The notes under the pieces are model-generated. The model searched no databases. It was not told the DNA's origin and worked only from the letters and a program-made list of their open reading frames with translations. A DNA stretch of 64,000 nt from Candidatus Nitrosotenuis aquarius (lineage in GTDB: Archaea; Thermoproteota; Nitrososphaeria; Nitrososphaerales; Nitrosopumilaceae). This document shows, in pieces, positions 16,524 to 24,706 of the stretch (the first letter of the stretch is position 1; every line of letters starts with the position of its first letter). Location of the stretch: NCBI RefSeq assembly GCF_002787055.1, contig NZ_CP024808.1:956328-1020327 (forward strand). The letters are read 5' to 3'. Both the position numbers and the translations under genes were made by a program.

Positions 16524-17290
16524 TAGATCGATCGTTTTTCTGCCTTTATTACAAGGCTGACAATCTTTCGTCCGCCGACTTTTTCTCCTTCCATGTAGGT
16601 TCGCTCTTCCAACACCTGAATTCTCTCAAATCCAGCTTGCTCCATGCACAAGATGTAATTTTCCTTTGTCATGGCTCCATCTATGCATGCACACCATTGA
16701 TCAGAGCTTATTTGCTCTTGTAAAATCTCGGCATCAGTGATAAGATCAGAAATCACCATTCTCCCCCCATGTTTTAAAATTCGATAAACTTCTCTGAATG
16801 CGCTAGTTTTGTTTGTTGTAAGATTGATGACGCAGTTGCTAATTACGGCATCAACTGTATTGTTATCCAAGGGAATGTTTTTCTCAATATCGCCTTTTTT
16901 GAATTCAACATTGGAATAATTTCCCTTTAGTGCGTTTGCTCTTGCTTTTTCTAACATTTGATCTGTCATGTCGATTCCTATTGCTTTGCCTGAACCAGAT
17001 ACTTTTTTTGCGGCCAGAAAGATGTCAATTCCGGCTCCAGAGCCCAAATCAACCACAATTTCGCCCTCCTTCAGATCAGCATGATTTAGTGGTGCACCGC
17101 AACCAACACCAAGGATCGATTCCTGTGGGATTGATTCAAGGTCTTTTTGATCATAACCTATCAGCTTCGTTGCGTCTATGGGTGAGTCTCCACTTTTACA
17201 TTCGCCCGGCATGCAACAGCAATCAGAATTTCCAGATAACGCTATTTTGCCATATCTTTGTTTGATTTCTTTTTTGATTTGTTCACTCAT
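16523..17290 (-). CDS. arsM: Arsenite S-adenosylmethionine methyltransferase
   Basis: A class I SAM methyltransferase of about 255 residues. Features are a Cys-rich N-terminus ([16 protein letters not shown]), [17 protein letters not shown] followed by the SAM loop [30 protein letters not shown] with the conserved arsenic-binding Cys, and [10 protein letters not shown] with further Cys. ArsM methylates As(III) to volatile or exported species. ATG at 17290 is preferred because a TATA-like box lies at 17326-17333; the upstream ATG at 17314 is only about 12 bp from it. Confidence 0.9.
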   Translation of the reverse strand: MSEQIKKEIKQRYGKIALSGNSDCCCMPGECKSGDSPIDATKLIGYDQKDLESIPQESILGVGCGAPLNHADLKEGEIVVDLGSGAGIDIFLAAKKVSGSGKAIGIDMTDQMLEKARANALKGNYSNVEFKKGDIEKNIPLDNNTVDAVISNCVINLTTNKTSAFREVYRILKHGGRMVISDLITDAEILQEQISSDQWCACIDGAMTKENYILCMEQAGFERIQVLEERTYMEGEKVGGRKIVSLVIKAEKRSI

Positions 17291-17314
17291 GTGATTGTTT
17301 ACTAGGTAAACCAT

Positions 17315-17353
17315 TTAAGTTGTCAAGTATAAACTGGTATAGTTAGTGTAATT
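17315..17353. promoter_or_regulatory. Divergent arsenic-cluster promoter
   Basis: A near-palindromic AGTATAAACT at 17326-17335 can serve as TATA box in both directions: about 25 bp from the regulator ATG (17354, plus) and about 40 bp from the arsM ATG (17290, minus). The regulator bound here could block both promoters at once. Confidence 0.5.
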
Positions 17354-17737
17354 ATGGAAACTAAAAGAAAACAGATTCCGATCATTTCTGATGCGTGTAG
17401 TTTTCAAGGCTATGATGCAGCTTCGCTCATGTTGGAAACATCAAAGCTGAGAAAAATAATCACAAGGAGGGGAACTCTTGAGATCTTGATTCCTCTTTGT
17501 TGCACGACGGAATCCGTACGATACAAACAATTCCGTCAAGCTTTACATGGCATAAGCAGTAAGACATTGGCAATCAGGCTCAAGGAGCTTGAAAAGAGTG
17601 GAATTTTGCAAAGACAGTCGTTCAATGAGATCCCGCCACGTGTAGAATACAGGCTGACAAACAAGGGTCAGGATCTAGTAGAATCCATAATAGCATTATT
17701 ACAATGGATGAAAAAATGGTCCAGTACAAAAAAATAA
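17354..17737 (+). CDS. HxlR-type winged-helix regulator, probable arsenic sensor
   Basis: A 127-residue HTH protein. After an N-terminal extension it follows the HxlR pattern: RGTLEILIPLCC, RYKQFRQALHGISSKTLAIRLKELEKSGIL, and the wing PPRVEYRLTNKGQDL, then a C-terminal dimerisation helix. Cys residues at LCCTT and near the N-terminus (DACSF) could bind As(III), as in ArsR-type sensors. Its divergent position next to arsM-arsC-MIP suggests it represses that operon; this is inference from context. Confidence 0.8.
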   Translation: METKRKQIPIISDACSFQGYDAASLMLETSKLRKIITRRGTLEILIPLCCTTESVRYKQFRQALHGISSKTLAIRLKELEKSGILQRQSFNEIPPRVEYRLTNKGQDLVESIIALLQWMKKWSSTKK

Positions 17738-17824
17738 TCTCTCACATAATACTTAAATTTCATAAATTATCAAATAGTTTAGTGTTTACATTAAACGGTC
17801 TTACATAAAACAGATTTTCTAGAC

Positions 17825-18115
17825 ATGTTCGTACACTGCATTTTATCTCTCATTTTGTTGCTTAATGCAGTTATTTTCATGATAATGAAGAAAAAGAAAA
17901 ACACCGCACGTATCGTGGACAATTCCAGTGTAAACTATACATTTACGAACAATGCTTTGATCCCAAATCAAACAAACGAACCGGTCAAAGAGAGATCATC
18001 GCAGAAACCCAACATTACAAAAATGACAAAAAAGGATCTCAAAAACCTGAATCGCTATAAAGCAAACAGCAAGACTGCAAAATCAATGCAGAATCACTCT
18101 CCCGTATACGAATAA
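17825..18115 (+). CDS. Hypothetical small membrane-anchored protein
   Basis: A 96-residue frame with one N-terminal hydrophobic segment (CILSLILLLNAVIFMIM) followed by a basic, Asn/Thr/Ser-rich tail without Cys. It stands alone between the arsenic regulator and sbtA; no family is recognised. It could be a signal-anchored protein. Coding status is moderately supported by its length and the absence of a competing frame. Confidence 0.45.
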   Translation: MFVHCILSLILLLNAVIFMIMKKKKNTARIVDNSSVNYTFTNNALIPNQTNEPVKERSSQKPNITKMTKKDLKNLNRYKANSKTAKSMQNHSPVYE

Positions 18116-18238
18116 CTATGCTTATATGGATAACAAAAATTCCAATTAACTATATGCCGACAGTAAGACATTCTGTTTCATCTGCATCTGTTGTTAGCAT
18201 GAATTCCGTAATCCCATAAAGCTTTTCGAGTTGATTTG

Positions 18239-19321
18239 ATGGACATATTACAGTTAATCCAAGATAATATTCTAACACCCATAGTGTTGTTTTTCCTATT
18301 GGGAATAGTCGCAGCTAGGATCAAATCTGATTTGAAAATTCCAGAGGCAATATCGGAATTTTTGCCAATCTACCTCCTTGCAGCAATAGGACTGCATGGT
18401 GGAATTGAGATGAGAAAAACAGGATTTGAGACCATGCTGATTCCAATGCTTGTCGCAATCGTATTATCACTATTGATGACTCTAAATCACTATCAGATCC
18501 TAAGAAGGCTTGGAAAATTCAACATATTTGACTCGTATGCGCTTGCATCCACGTATGGTGCAGTGGGTGCAATAACCTTCTCTGTTGGACTGTCTTTTTT
18601 GAAAAACCAAGGAATAACATCAGAAGGATACATCACTGCAATACTGGCAGTCCTAGAGCCCCTGGCGTTCATCCTAGCCATATTTCTGACAAATATGGCT
18701 GTTGCAAAACAGATTCGTGCAAAAAAACAGACGTTTACGGAAGATGCTGACTCGGATAGTTTTGATGCTTCAAGTGGGCAGGCCAAGACTAGACTGTTTC
18801 AGGTATTACGTGAATCCATAACGGGTAAAGCAATTGTGATCTTAATTGGTAGTATCATAATCGGATACACCATAGGATATGGCGGATTTGCGCCAATTAA
18901 GATCCTCTTTGAAGATCTGTTTGTAGGTGCAATTGTGATATTCCTAATAGAAATGGGAATAATTGCAGGACAAAGACTAGACGACGTAAGAAAAGTCGGA
19001 GCATTTTTGATAGGATTCTCGCTGATAATTCCAACCATGAATGGGATAATCGGCGTCTTGGTGGCAACTTATCTAGGATTGAGTGTAGGCGGAGCGGTAA
19101 TGTTTGGTTTGCTTTTGGCAAGCGCGTCCTTTATTGCAGCTCCGGCAGTACTAAGAACTGCAATACCGCAGGCAAAACCAAGCCTATACATCACATCGGC
19201 GCTTGGAATAACATTCCCATACAATATCATCATATTGCTTCCAGTGATGCTGACCATATCCACAATGGCCCACAGCAGCGAAACAATAAACTTATTCGAT
19301 TATCTGAGGCAATATTCATAA
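18239..19321 (+). CDS. sbtA: Sodium-dependent bicarbonate transporter SbtA
   Basis: A 360-residue integral membrane protein with about ten helices in two inverted halves, typical of SbtA (former DUF897). Recognisable parts are LPIYLLAAIGLHGGIEM, ASTYGAVGAITFSVGLSF near the first crossover, a hydrophilic central loop (KKQTFTEDADSDSFDASS) and GLLLASASFIAAPAVLRTA near the second. ATG at 18239 is preferred to TTG at 18236; CATAAAGC about 25 bp upstream is TATA-like. Its stop overlaps the sbtB ATG (TAATG). It would import HCO3- for the acetyl-CoA/propionyl-CoA carboxylase of the carbon cycle. Confidence 0.88.
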   Translation: MDILQLIQDNILTPIVLFFLLGIVAARIKSDLKIPEAISEFLPIYLLAAIGLHGGIEMRKTGFETMLIPMLVAIVLSLLMTLNHYQILRRLGKFNIFDSYALASTYGAVGAITFSVGLSFLKNQGITSEGYITAILAVLEPLAFILAIFLTNMAVAKQIRAKKQTFTEDADSDSFDASSGQAKTRLFQVLRESITGKAIVILIGSIIIGYTIGYGGFAPIKILFEDLFVGAIVIFLIEMGIIAGQRLDDVRKVGAFLIGFSLIIPTMNGIIGVLVATYLGLSVGGAVMFGLLLASASFIAAPAVLRTAIPQAKPSLYITSALGITFPYNIIILLPVMLTISTMAHSSETINLFDYLRQYS

Positions 19322-19626
19322 TGAAGCTCTACAACGTCAAGATGCTTACCATAGTATGTGAGATTCTTGCGCAAAAAAATATCATCGGTATTCTTGAAAA
19401 ACATAATGTATCAGGATACACAACCTACGAAACAGACGGGAATGGAGCAAAAGGAATTCGCGGTAGAGGCTTCAAAAATGAAAAAAACGTAAAAATCGAA
19501 GTCATATTGAGAGAAACTACTGCAGAAAAAATAATTGAGGACATACTAAGCAAACTAATATCAGATTTTGCTATAATTTTCTACATGAGTGATGTCCAAG
19601 TTGCACGATCGGAAAAATTCACCTGA
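19321..19626 (+). CDS. sbtB: PII-like regulatory protein SbtB
   Basis: A 101-residue PII-superfamily protein, directly coupled to sbtA. The ferredoxin-like fold is visible (LYNVKMLTIVCEI, helix, SGYTTYETDGNGAKGIRGRG forming the T-loop region, KIEVILRETTAEKIIEDIL and a final strand). It lacks the C-terminal CGPxxC redox motif of many cyanobacterial SbtB. SbtB binds adenine nucleotides and gates SbtA according to cellular energy or carbon status; here presumably the same. Confidence 0.83.
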   Translation: MKLYNVKMLTIVCEILAQKNIIGILEKHNVSGYTTYETDGNGAKGIRGRGFKNEKNVKIEVILRETTAEKIIEDILSKLISDFAIIFYMSDVQVARSEKFT

Positions 19627-19639
19627 ATTGTGATTTAGA

Positions 19640-20038
19640 CTAGATGTGATTCGATGCCTTTTTGGCCTTGTAGAAGATTTTAAAGCCGCTCTTGGATGCC
19701 TTTAGAGTCTTTACCAGTTTGACTGAGAACTTGACTATTTTGAATGCAGTCAAAAACGGAATCAAGGCCAACATTACTATTTCATGCCAGTGTTTGTTCA
19801 AGAAAAGTCTCCAGTCGTTTAGCTTTTTGTATTTCAAGTATAGGTCCAGCACCAGCAATCCAAAGAAGACCCACAACAAAACCTCAAAATAAATTTCATA
19901 TTCGTGTGGAATGTGATACGGCGCTTCCTTTAGCAGTAATGATTCGGGATGAAATGACACAAATCCGACAAAATACACAATTGCCATTGCAAGCAGTACA
20001 AAGTCTAATGATTTTGCCAGAGAGCCTCTTTCTACCAT
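19640..20038 (-). CDS. Hypothetical membrane protein with two to three helices
   Basis: About 132 residues. Two hydrophobic helices (DFVLLAMAIVYFVGFVSF and YFEVLLWVFFGLLVLDLYLKY) and a third weaker one (IVMLALIPFLTAFKIV) are followed by a Lys-rich C-terminus. The layout faintly resembles the voltage-sensor or ion-channel S1-S3 region but no defining motif is present. ATG at 20038 is chosen over a TTG at 20062. It converges on sbtB. Confidence 0.6.
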   Translation of the reverse strand: MVERGSLAKSLDFVLLAMAIVYFVGFVSFHPESLLLKEAPYHIPHEYEIYFEVLLWVFFGLLVLDLYLKYKKLNDWRLFLNKHWHEIVMLALIPFLTAFKIVKFSVKLVKTLKASKSGFKIFYKAKKASNHI

Positions 20039-20285
20039 GTGCCTTTGGCCAGCTAGTTGCAAAATAAAGCATTCCTATTTTGGCAAGAATGCATGCCAAG
20101 GCTGTGCCCAAACTGAGGAATAGGGTGCTTGGGCACACTTGAGCATACGCGCACACTCATTGGCTGAAAAAACATGTGCGATATCACTAGTGGAATCTGA
20201 TTCATAGGCATCTCTAAGCTAGTTTGATTACAAATCAGCTAAGTTGTTGATCCGATCTAATATCTGGCATATTGCTAGTCACAAC

Positions 20286-20462
20286 ATGCGAATAGATTTA
20301 TGCAAAAAATGTGGAACAGAACTACGCGAATATGACGAGTCAGAGAGATGCCAGAGTTGCGGAAAAGAGTTCACACAATTTGTGTGTGTGCGATGCGACA
20401 TAGTAACAGAGCCACAATACCACATACACAATACAGAAGACGCTCTAAGGATAGTGATTTGA
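20286..20462 (+). CDS. Small zinc-ribbon protein
   Basis: A 58-residue protein beginning MRIDLCKKCGTELREY, with pairs CKKC, CQSC and CVRC, enough for one and a half zinc sites. Its stop codon overlaps the start of a 28-residue hydrophobic ORF (TGATG), so the two are probably translated together. Function unknown. Confidence 0.55.
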   Translation: MRIDLCKKCGTELREYDESERCQSCGKEFTQFVCVRCDIVTEPQYHIHNTEDALRIVI

Positions 20463-20548
20463 TGAATAATCTGCCAAGACACAGAATTGGTTTTTACTCG
20501 TTTGTCGGCGTTGCAATTGCCGCAGCGGTTTTTCTAACTATATTCTAA
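20462..20548 (+). CDS. Candidate 28-residue single-pass membrane microprotein
   Basis: ATG at 20462 overlaps the TGA of the zinc-ribbon gene. The product is a short basic start (MNNLPRHRIGFYS) followed by one hydrophobic helix (FVGVAIAAAVFLTIF). Coupled start and clean membrane-helix composition argue for a real gene; length makes this uncertain. It ends 4 bp inside the convergent synthetase gene. Confidence 0.4.
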   Translation: MNNLPRHRIGFYSFVGVAIAAAVFLTIF

Positions 20549-22638
20549 GACAGTCCGATTCGGACATCTAGGACTTTGCAGCCTTTTCCTTGTTCCATTA
20601 CAAGTACTGGGTTCATGTCAAGCTCCTTGATTTCCGGAAAGTCAATTAACAACGCAGACAGTCTTTGTATTAGCTCTGATAGCTTTTTCTTGTCTGCTGG
20701 CTTTTCTCCGCGGACTCCCTCTAGTAATTTTTTAGTTCTGATTGAATCAATCATGTCGTCTGCTTCCTTGTTTGTTACTGGCGCCAGTCTGAATGTGACA
20801 TCTTTTAGAACCTCTACGTAGATTCCTCCCATTCCAAGCATTATGACCTGGCCAAATCCAGGCTCTTGCTTTGAGCCAATGATGAGCTCTTTGCCGCCCT
20901 TGACCATTTCCTGGACGAGTACGCCCTTGATCTGCGCGTTCTTGTTGTATTTTTTGGCGTTTTTGATTATTACATCAAATGCATCTGTTACTGCCTGCTC
21001 GCTTGCAAGGCCTACCTTGACTCCTCCCGCATCGGACTTGTGGATTATTTGGGGCGATGCAATCTTCATTACAACTGGAAATCCAATTTTTTTGGCTGCC
21101 TTGACCGCCTCTGCCGGTGTTTTTGCCAGGATGCTTTGCGGTAGTGGGAATCCATACGCACGCAGTACTTCTTGGCCTTCCTCTTCTAGGAGGTTTGTTC
21201 TCTTTTGTTTTCGAACAGAGTCAAAGACCTTTTTTGCGGCTGCCTTTTTGGCTGCAAACTTGGTAATTGTTCCTTCGGTGGAGCTGACCCACTTTGAGAA
21301 TCGAAGCATTGCCCGTAGTGCGCGAATTGCGCCCTCTGCATACGTATAGTATGGAACGCCGCCATCCGCCAGAATTTGCCTGTTTGTGATTCCCTCGTCT
21401 AGGCCCATCAAAGACGCAAGCATCGTCTTTTTGTATTTTTTAGACATTGATACTATGACTTCGGCCAGCTTGTCATAGTTTAGAGTGGCAGAAGGAGTAC
21501 ACATGGCAATAACAGAGCCGACGTTTTTGTGCGCCAAGACATTGTCCAAAACTCCGCTGAATCGGTTATAGTCAGCATCGCCCACTATGTCGACTGGATT
21601 GCGTGAGCTTCCCCACGGAGGAATCACTGCGTTGATTTTTGGCCTAATGTCCTCAATTGAGGCCATCTTGATTCCATATTTGGAGCAGGCATCAGTGGAG
21701 ATGATTGCAGGACCTCCTGCGTTTGACACTATAACCAAATCGCCTTTTAGCGGCAGTGGTTGCTTTGAGAATGCCACTGCGTAATCGAATAGTTCTTCCA
21801 TGGTGTCAACACGAATTGCGCCAGACTGGTTTAGAACAGCATCATAGATTTCATCAGAGCCCATCAGTGCACCAGTATGCGACATTGCTGCCTTTGCTCC
21901 CTCTGGGCTTCTGCCAGACTTTAGAATGATCACTGGCTTTTTGTGTTTTTTAGTGATAGTTTTGCAAACCTTGAGGAACTCTTGGCCGTTTCCCATGTCT
22001 TCTAGATACATGACAATTACCTTGGTCTGCTTGTGTTCTGCAAGCATCTTGAGAAGATCAATTTCGTTCAGATCAGCCTTGTTTCCAACGCTGATTACTG
22101 CAGAAAATCCGATTCCCTGCGCGCTTGCGTCCTCAACTAGTGCTGCGCATATTGCGCCGCTTTGCGAGACCAGCGCAATTTGGCCAGACTTTGGCGTAAC
22201 TTTGAGAAAAGTGGAATTCATCATTGTATTTGGGTCCAAGTTCATGACTCCAAGGCAGTTGGGGCCAATCATGCGGATGCCGTATTTTTTTACTATTGTC
22301 TTTAGCTGTTCTTCTAGCTTTTTGCCTTCCTCGTTTACCTCCTTGAATCCAGCTGTGATGACTATGACTCCCTTAATTTTTTTCTTGCCGCATTCTTCCA
22401 GTACTGCTGGCACGACATCATTTTTTGTAACAACAATTGCAAGATCGATTGGGTCTTTCACATCAAGGACTGTCTTGTATGCCTTCATGTCAAATACAAC
22501 GTCACGTGTTGGAGAAATTGGGTAAATCTTGCCCTTGTATCCTTTCATAATATTTGATGTTATAGTACGGCCGACACTTCCCTCCTTGTCGGATGCACCA
22601 ATAATTGCAATAGACTTTGGCTCCAAAAGAGAAGTCAT
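20545..22638 (-). CDS. ADP-forming acyl-CoA synthetase, candidate 4-hydroxybutyrate-CoA ligase
   Basis: A 697-residue single-chain ADP-forming acyl-CoA synthetase. Domain order: CoA-binding domain (SIAIIGASDKEGSVGRTI), succinyl-CoA-ligase-like domain (LVSQSGAICAALVEDA), phospho-His loop (AAMSHTGALMGSDE), and a C-terminal ATP-grasp (GFPVVMKIASPQIIHKSDAG ... MDMNPV-like LDMNPVLVM). In Nitrosopumilus such enzymes activate 3-hydroxypropionate and 4-hydroxybutyrate with one ATP-to-ADP, the economical step of the thaumarchaeal cycle. Proximity to 4-hydroxybutyryl-CoA dehydratase favours the 4-HB enzyme, but the sequence alone does not decide. A TATA-like stretch lies about 27 bp upstream. Confidence 0.87.
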   Translation of the reverse strand: MTSLLEPKSIAIIGASDKEGSVGRTITSNIMKGYKGKIYPISPTRDVVFDMKAYKTVLDVKDPIDLAIVVTKNDVVPAVLEECGKKKIKGVIVITAGFKEVNEEGKKLEEQLKTIVKKYGIRMIGPNCLGVMNLDPNTMMNSTFLKVTPKSGQIALVSQSGAICAALVEDASAQGIGFSAVISVGNKADLNEIDLLKMLAEHKQTKVIVMYLEDMGNGQEFLKVCKTITKKHKKPVIILKSGRSPEGAKAAMSHTGALMGSDEIYDAVLNQSGAIRVDTMEELFDYAVAFSKQPLPLKGDLVIVSNAGGPAIISTDACSKYGIKMASIEDIRPKINAVIPPWGSSRNPVDIVGDADYNRFSGVLDNVLAHKNVGSVIAMCTPSATLNYDKLAEVIVSMSKKYKKTMLASLMGLDEGITNRQILADGGVPYYTYAEGAIRALRAMLRFSKWVSSTEGTITKFAAKKAAAKKVFDSVRKQKRTNLLEEEGQEVLRAYGFPLPQSILAKTPAEAVKAAKKIGFPVVMKIASPQIIHKSDAGGVKVGLASEQAVTDAFDVIIKNAKKYNKNAQIKGVLVQEMVKGGKELIIGSKQEPGFGQVIMLGMGGIYVEVLKDVTFRLAPVTNKEADDMIDSIRTKKLLEGVRGEKPADKKKLSELIQRLSALLIDFPEIKELDMNPVLVMEQGKGCKVLDVRIGLS

Positions 22639-22684
22639 GTGTTTGGCTCAACGCTGATTCGTAAATAAAGTTATTCTTAGATCT

Positions 22685-23041
22685 CTAGCTGCCAAGCATT
22701 TTTCCGGCCAAGTTCTGAGCTCGCGGAATCCAGATTATTTTGAGATCGGGAATTTTGCCCATCAGGGACCACGCCTTTCTTGCAAGCTCGCGCAAGCTTT
22801 CCGAGTTTATCGCAAACTCGTGATTAAGCTGAGATACTGTATTTTTGGAATCAGAGTAAATCGTAATTGCGTTGCCCTGCCCCCCAAGTCTTTCCAGTGC
22901 AGATATTATTCCCAGGTATTCCGCCTGGTTGTTTGTGATTCCGGGCTTTTTTTCATAGAAGGATTCGCCTGTTTCCTTGACAAAATACCCATAGCCGGCA
23001 TTGTCTCCCCCAGAGCCATCCACGTAGACGCTAAGTTCCAT
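22685..23041 (-). CDS. Ribonuclease HI-like protein
   Basis: A 118-residue RNase H-fold protein: VYVDGSGG (first Asp), NNQAEYLGIISALE (Glu), TIYSDSKNTVSQL (second Asp), and IIWIPRAQNLAGKMLGS at the end. In RNase HI the last catalytic Asp sits in an N-x-x-A-D motif; here that residue is Gly (NLAGKML), so activity may be reduced or the role altered. It would cleave RNA in RNA-DNA hybrids. It overlaps the upstream membrane-protein gene by 11 bp. Confidence 0.82.
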   Translation of the reverse strand: MELSVYVDGSGGDNAGYGYFVKETGESFYEKKPGITNNQAEYLGIISALERLGGQGNAITIYSDSKNTVSQLNHEFAINSESLRELARKAWSLMGKIPDLKIIWIPRAQNLAGKMLGS

Positions 23042-23483
23042 CTTTGTACAGCTTGGTAAGCTTGACTCCTAAATTAACAATGACCAGATAGACCATAGCA
23101 GATATGACGTGCGTAATTATCGAGGCCGCATACGGCTCATAGTTAATTGTGAGAAGATAATATTGCAAATACCACCTAATTGCAATGTACACTATCTCGC
23201 CTGACCCAACCGATGTGATTATTTTTAAGAGATCCTTTCTGAGTCTTGGCGAATCAATTTTGCCAGATTCTGTAAGGTATTTTTTTCTATTGTCTACATA
23301 GTACAACACACCAAAGGTAGAATAGAAAACAACAAGGTCCACTAGTAAAGTATAGCTGCTGTTCAGATAGTCTTCTTGTTCTGCCAAAAGTTGTGCAGAC
23401 ACAGCAGATACTATTACTGCCACAACAATTGACAAAAACAGGTTTTTGTTTAGCTTCAGATATTCCGCATATTTTTGTCTCAT
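23031..23483 (-). CDS. Hypothetical four-helix membrane protein
   Basis: A 150-residue integral membrane protein with helices near residues 13-31, 42-60, 92-110 and 120-140, a basic N-terminus and no Cys. No family motif is recognised. It is translationally linked to the RNase H-like gene downstream (11-bp overlap). Confidence 0.65.
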   Translation of the reverse strand: MRQKYAEYLKLNKNLFLSIVVAVIVSAVSAQLLAEQEDYLNSSYTLLVDLVVFYSTFGVLYYVDNRKKYLTESGKIDSPRLRKDLLKIITSVGSGEIVYIAIRWYLQYYLLTINYEPYAASIITHVISAMVYLVIVNLGVKLTKLYKDGT

Positions 23484-23539
23484 AAATTCTTGGAAAAAAA
23501 ACTTGCAGATAAACTAGTCTTATATGATTCTTTTAAAAT

Positions 23540-24307
23540 CTAGAGGAATTGCAGGTCAAGGCCAACAAAATTTCCGCTTGATATGACATCATACAAAATG
23601 TCAATTCCTATTACAACACTAATAGAGCCAACCACATAGCGTAAAATTTTGTTAATTTTACCAGAGTTGCGCGCCAGCGAAAACGGCAATCCTATTACAC
23701 TACTCACCAACATCATCCCAACAATAGAGCCTGCGCCAAACATTATCACAAGTGACAGGATGTTTTCCAGATTATTCAGTGTCGAGAGCGCCAATACAAC
23801 CAGGCTTCCGCTGCCGGCAAGGCCATGTATGCATCCAATGATGTATGATTTGTGCCCGTGTGTGTGGGAGTTGTCGTGCGAGTGAGGGTGCGTGTGCACC
23901 AGATTGTCATGGGCATGAGGATGGATGTGTTTTTGTCCAATCAAGGCTTTTTTGCGGTATGTAAAAACGCCAAGTGCCACAAGCATCAAGCCCACCCCAA
24001 TCTCAAAGCTGCCAAAGACCTTTTCTGGAATGCTCATCGAGAACACAAAGATCAAAAGGCTCACTAGGACAAGTGCGGATGTGTGTCCTGCCCCCCACAG
24101 TGCCCCCAGGATAGAACTTTTTACGGCAGATGCGCCAATTTGATAAAATCTCGAAGGCGAGCCTTTCTGCAATAGCTTGGAGTTCTGCGTTGCCACTGCA
24201 ACCACATGATCAGGCTCAAATGCATGAGATAGCCCTATCACAAATCCGGCAACAAGCGTAAAGAAGGGCGTTGCAGTTGGTAGTTGTTTGACTAGTTCTT
24301 CTATCAT
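23540..24307 (-). CDS. Nickel/cobalt permease, NiCoT/UreH type
   Basis: A 255-residue, six- to seven-helix permease. The signature HAFEPDHV (H-x4-D-H) in the first helix region is the metal-binding motif of NiCoT/HupE-UreH-type Ni2+ transporters. A central cytoplasmic loop is extremely His-rich (HIHPHAHDN, HTHPHSHDN, HTHGHK). Other conserved segments are GAGHTSALVLV and GCIHGLAGSGSLVVLAL. It would supply Ni2+ for urease and possibly for the ureohydrolase encoded two genes upstream in the same operon (9-bp gap to the UreA-like gene). Confidence 0.88.
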   Translation of the reverse strand: MIEELVKQLPTATPFFTLVAGFVIGLSHAFEPDHVVAVATQNSKLLQKGSPSRFYQIGASAVKSSILGALWGAGHTSALVLVSLLIFVFSMSIPEKVFGSFEIGVGLMLVALGVFTYRKKALIGQKHIHPHAHDNLVHTHPHSHDNSHTHGHKSYIIGCIHGLAGSGSLVVLALSTLNNLENILSLVIMFGAGSIVGMMLVSSVIGLPFSLARNSGKINKILRYVVGSISVVIGIDILYDVISSGNFVGLDLQFL

Positions 24308-24316
24308 TTTTGCGCC

Positions 24317-24706
24317 TCAACTAGACTTTATGATATAGTCAGAAATGCGAATTGGCGTCTCCAAAACAACCATCCTTGTGATGCAGTCATCAAGTGTAAC
24401 CTCAAAGGACATTTTTCTGAGTGTTTCAGGAACCCCTATCATAACTTGCTCTGGCCTTAGTAGACAAGACGCATCCCTTTGAATTTGCTCTATTGGCATA
24501 TCATTGGATAGTCCAGATATTACAAACGCCGAATACAGGGCAATGCTTTCATTGATGTTGATTCTAAGATTTTTGTCAAGCTTGCTTTTGACCATGGCAA
24601 CCAAGTTGGCAGCTATCTCCTCATCTGTTTTGCTAAGGTATGAGATATCACTAGTAAAGGGAGGAATGTCTTGCTCCCCTTTTACTGTTAGTTTGATGTG
24701 GATCAA
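24317..24706 (-). CDS. Divergent paralogue of urease gamma subunit (UreA-like)
   Basis: A 129-residue protein. From about residue 25 it aligns nearly without gaps to the UreA encoded at 10936: NESIALYSAFVISGLSNDM matches [39 protein letters not shown] matches [19 protein letters not shown], and VVLETPI matches VTVHDPI. An N-terminal extension of about 25 residues (MIHIKLTVKGEQDI) and a short tail are extra. It cannot be the structural gamma subunit because ureA is present and canonical. It starts 4 bp inside the ureohydrolase gene and is followed by the nickel permease. Role unknown; an accessory subunit or metallochaperone of the ureohydrolase is a hypothesis. Confidence 0.75.
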   Translation of the reverse strand: MIHIKLTVKGEQDIPPFTSDISYLSKTDEEIAANLVAMVKSKLDKNLRININESIALYSAFVISGLSNDMPIEQIQRDASCLLRPEQVMIGVPETLRKMSFEVTLDDCITRMVVLETPIRISDYIIKSS

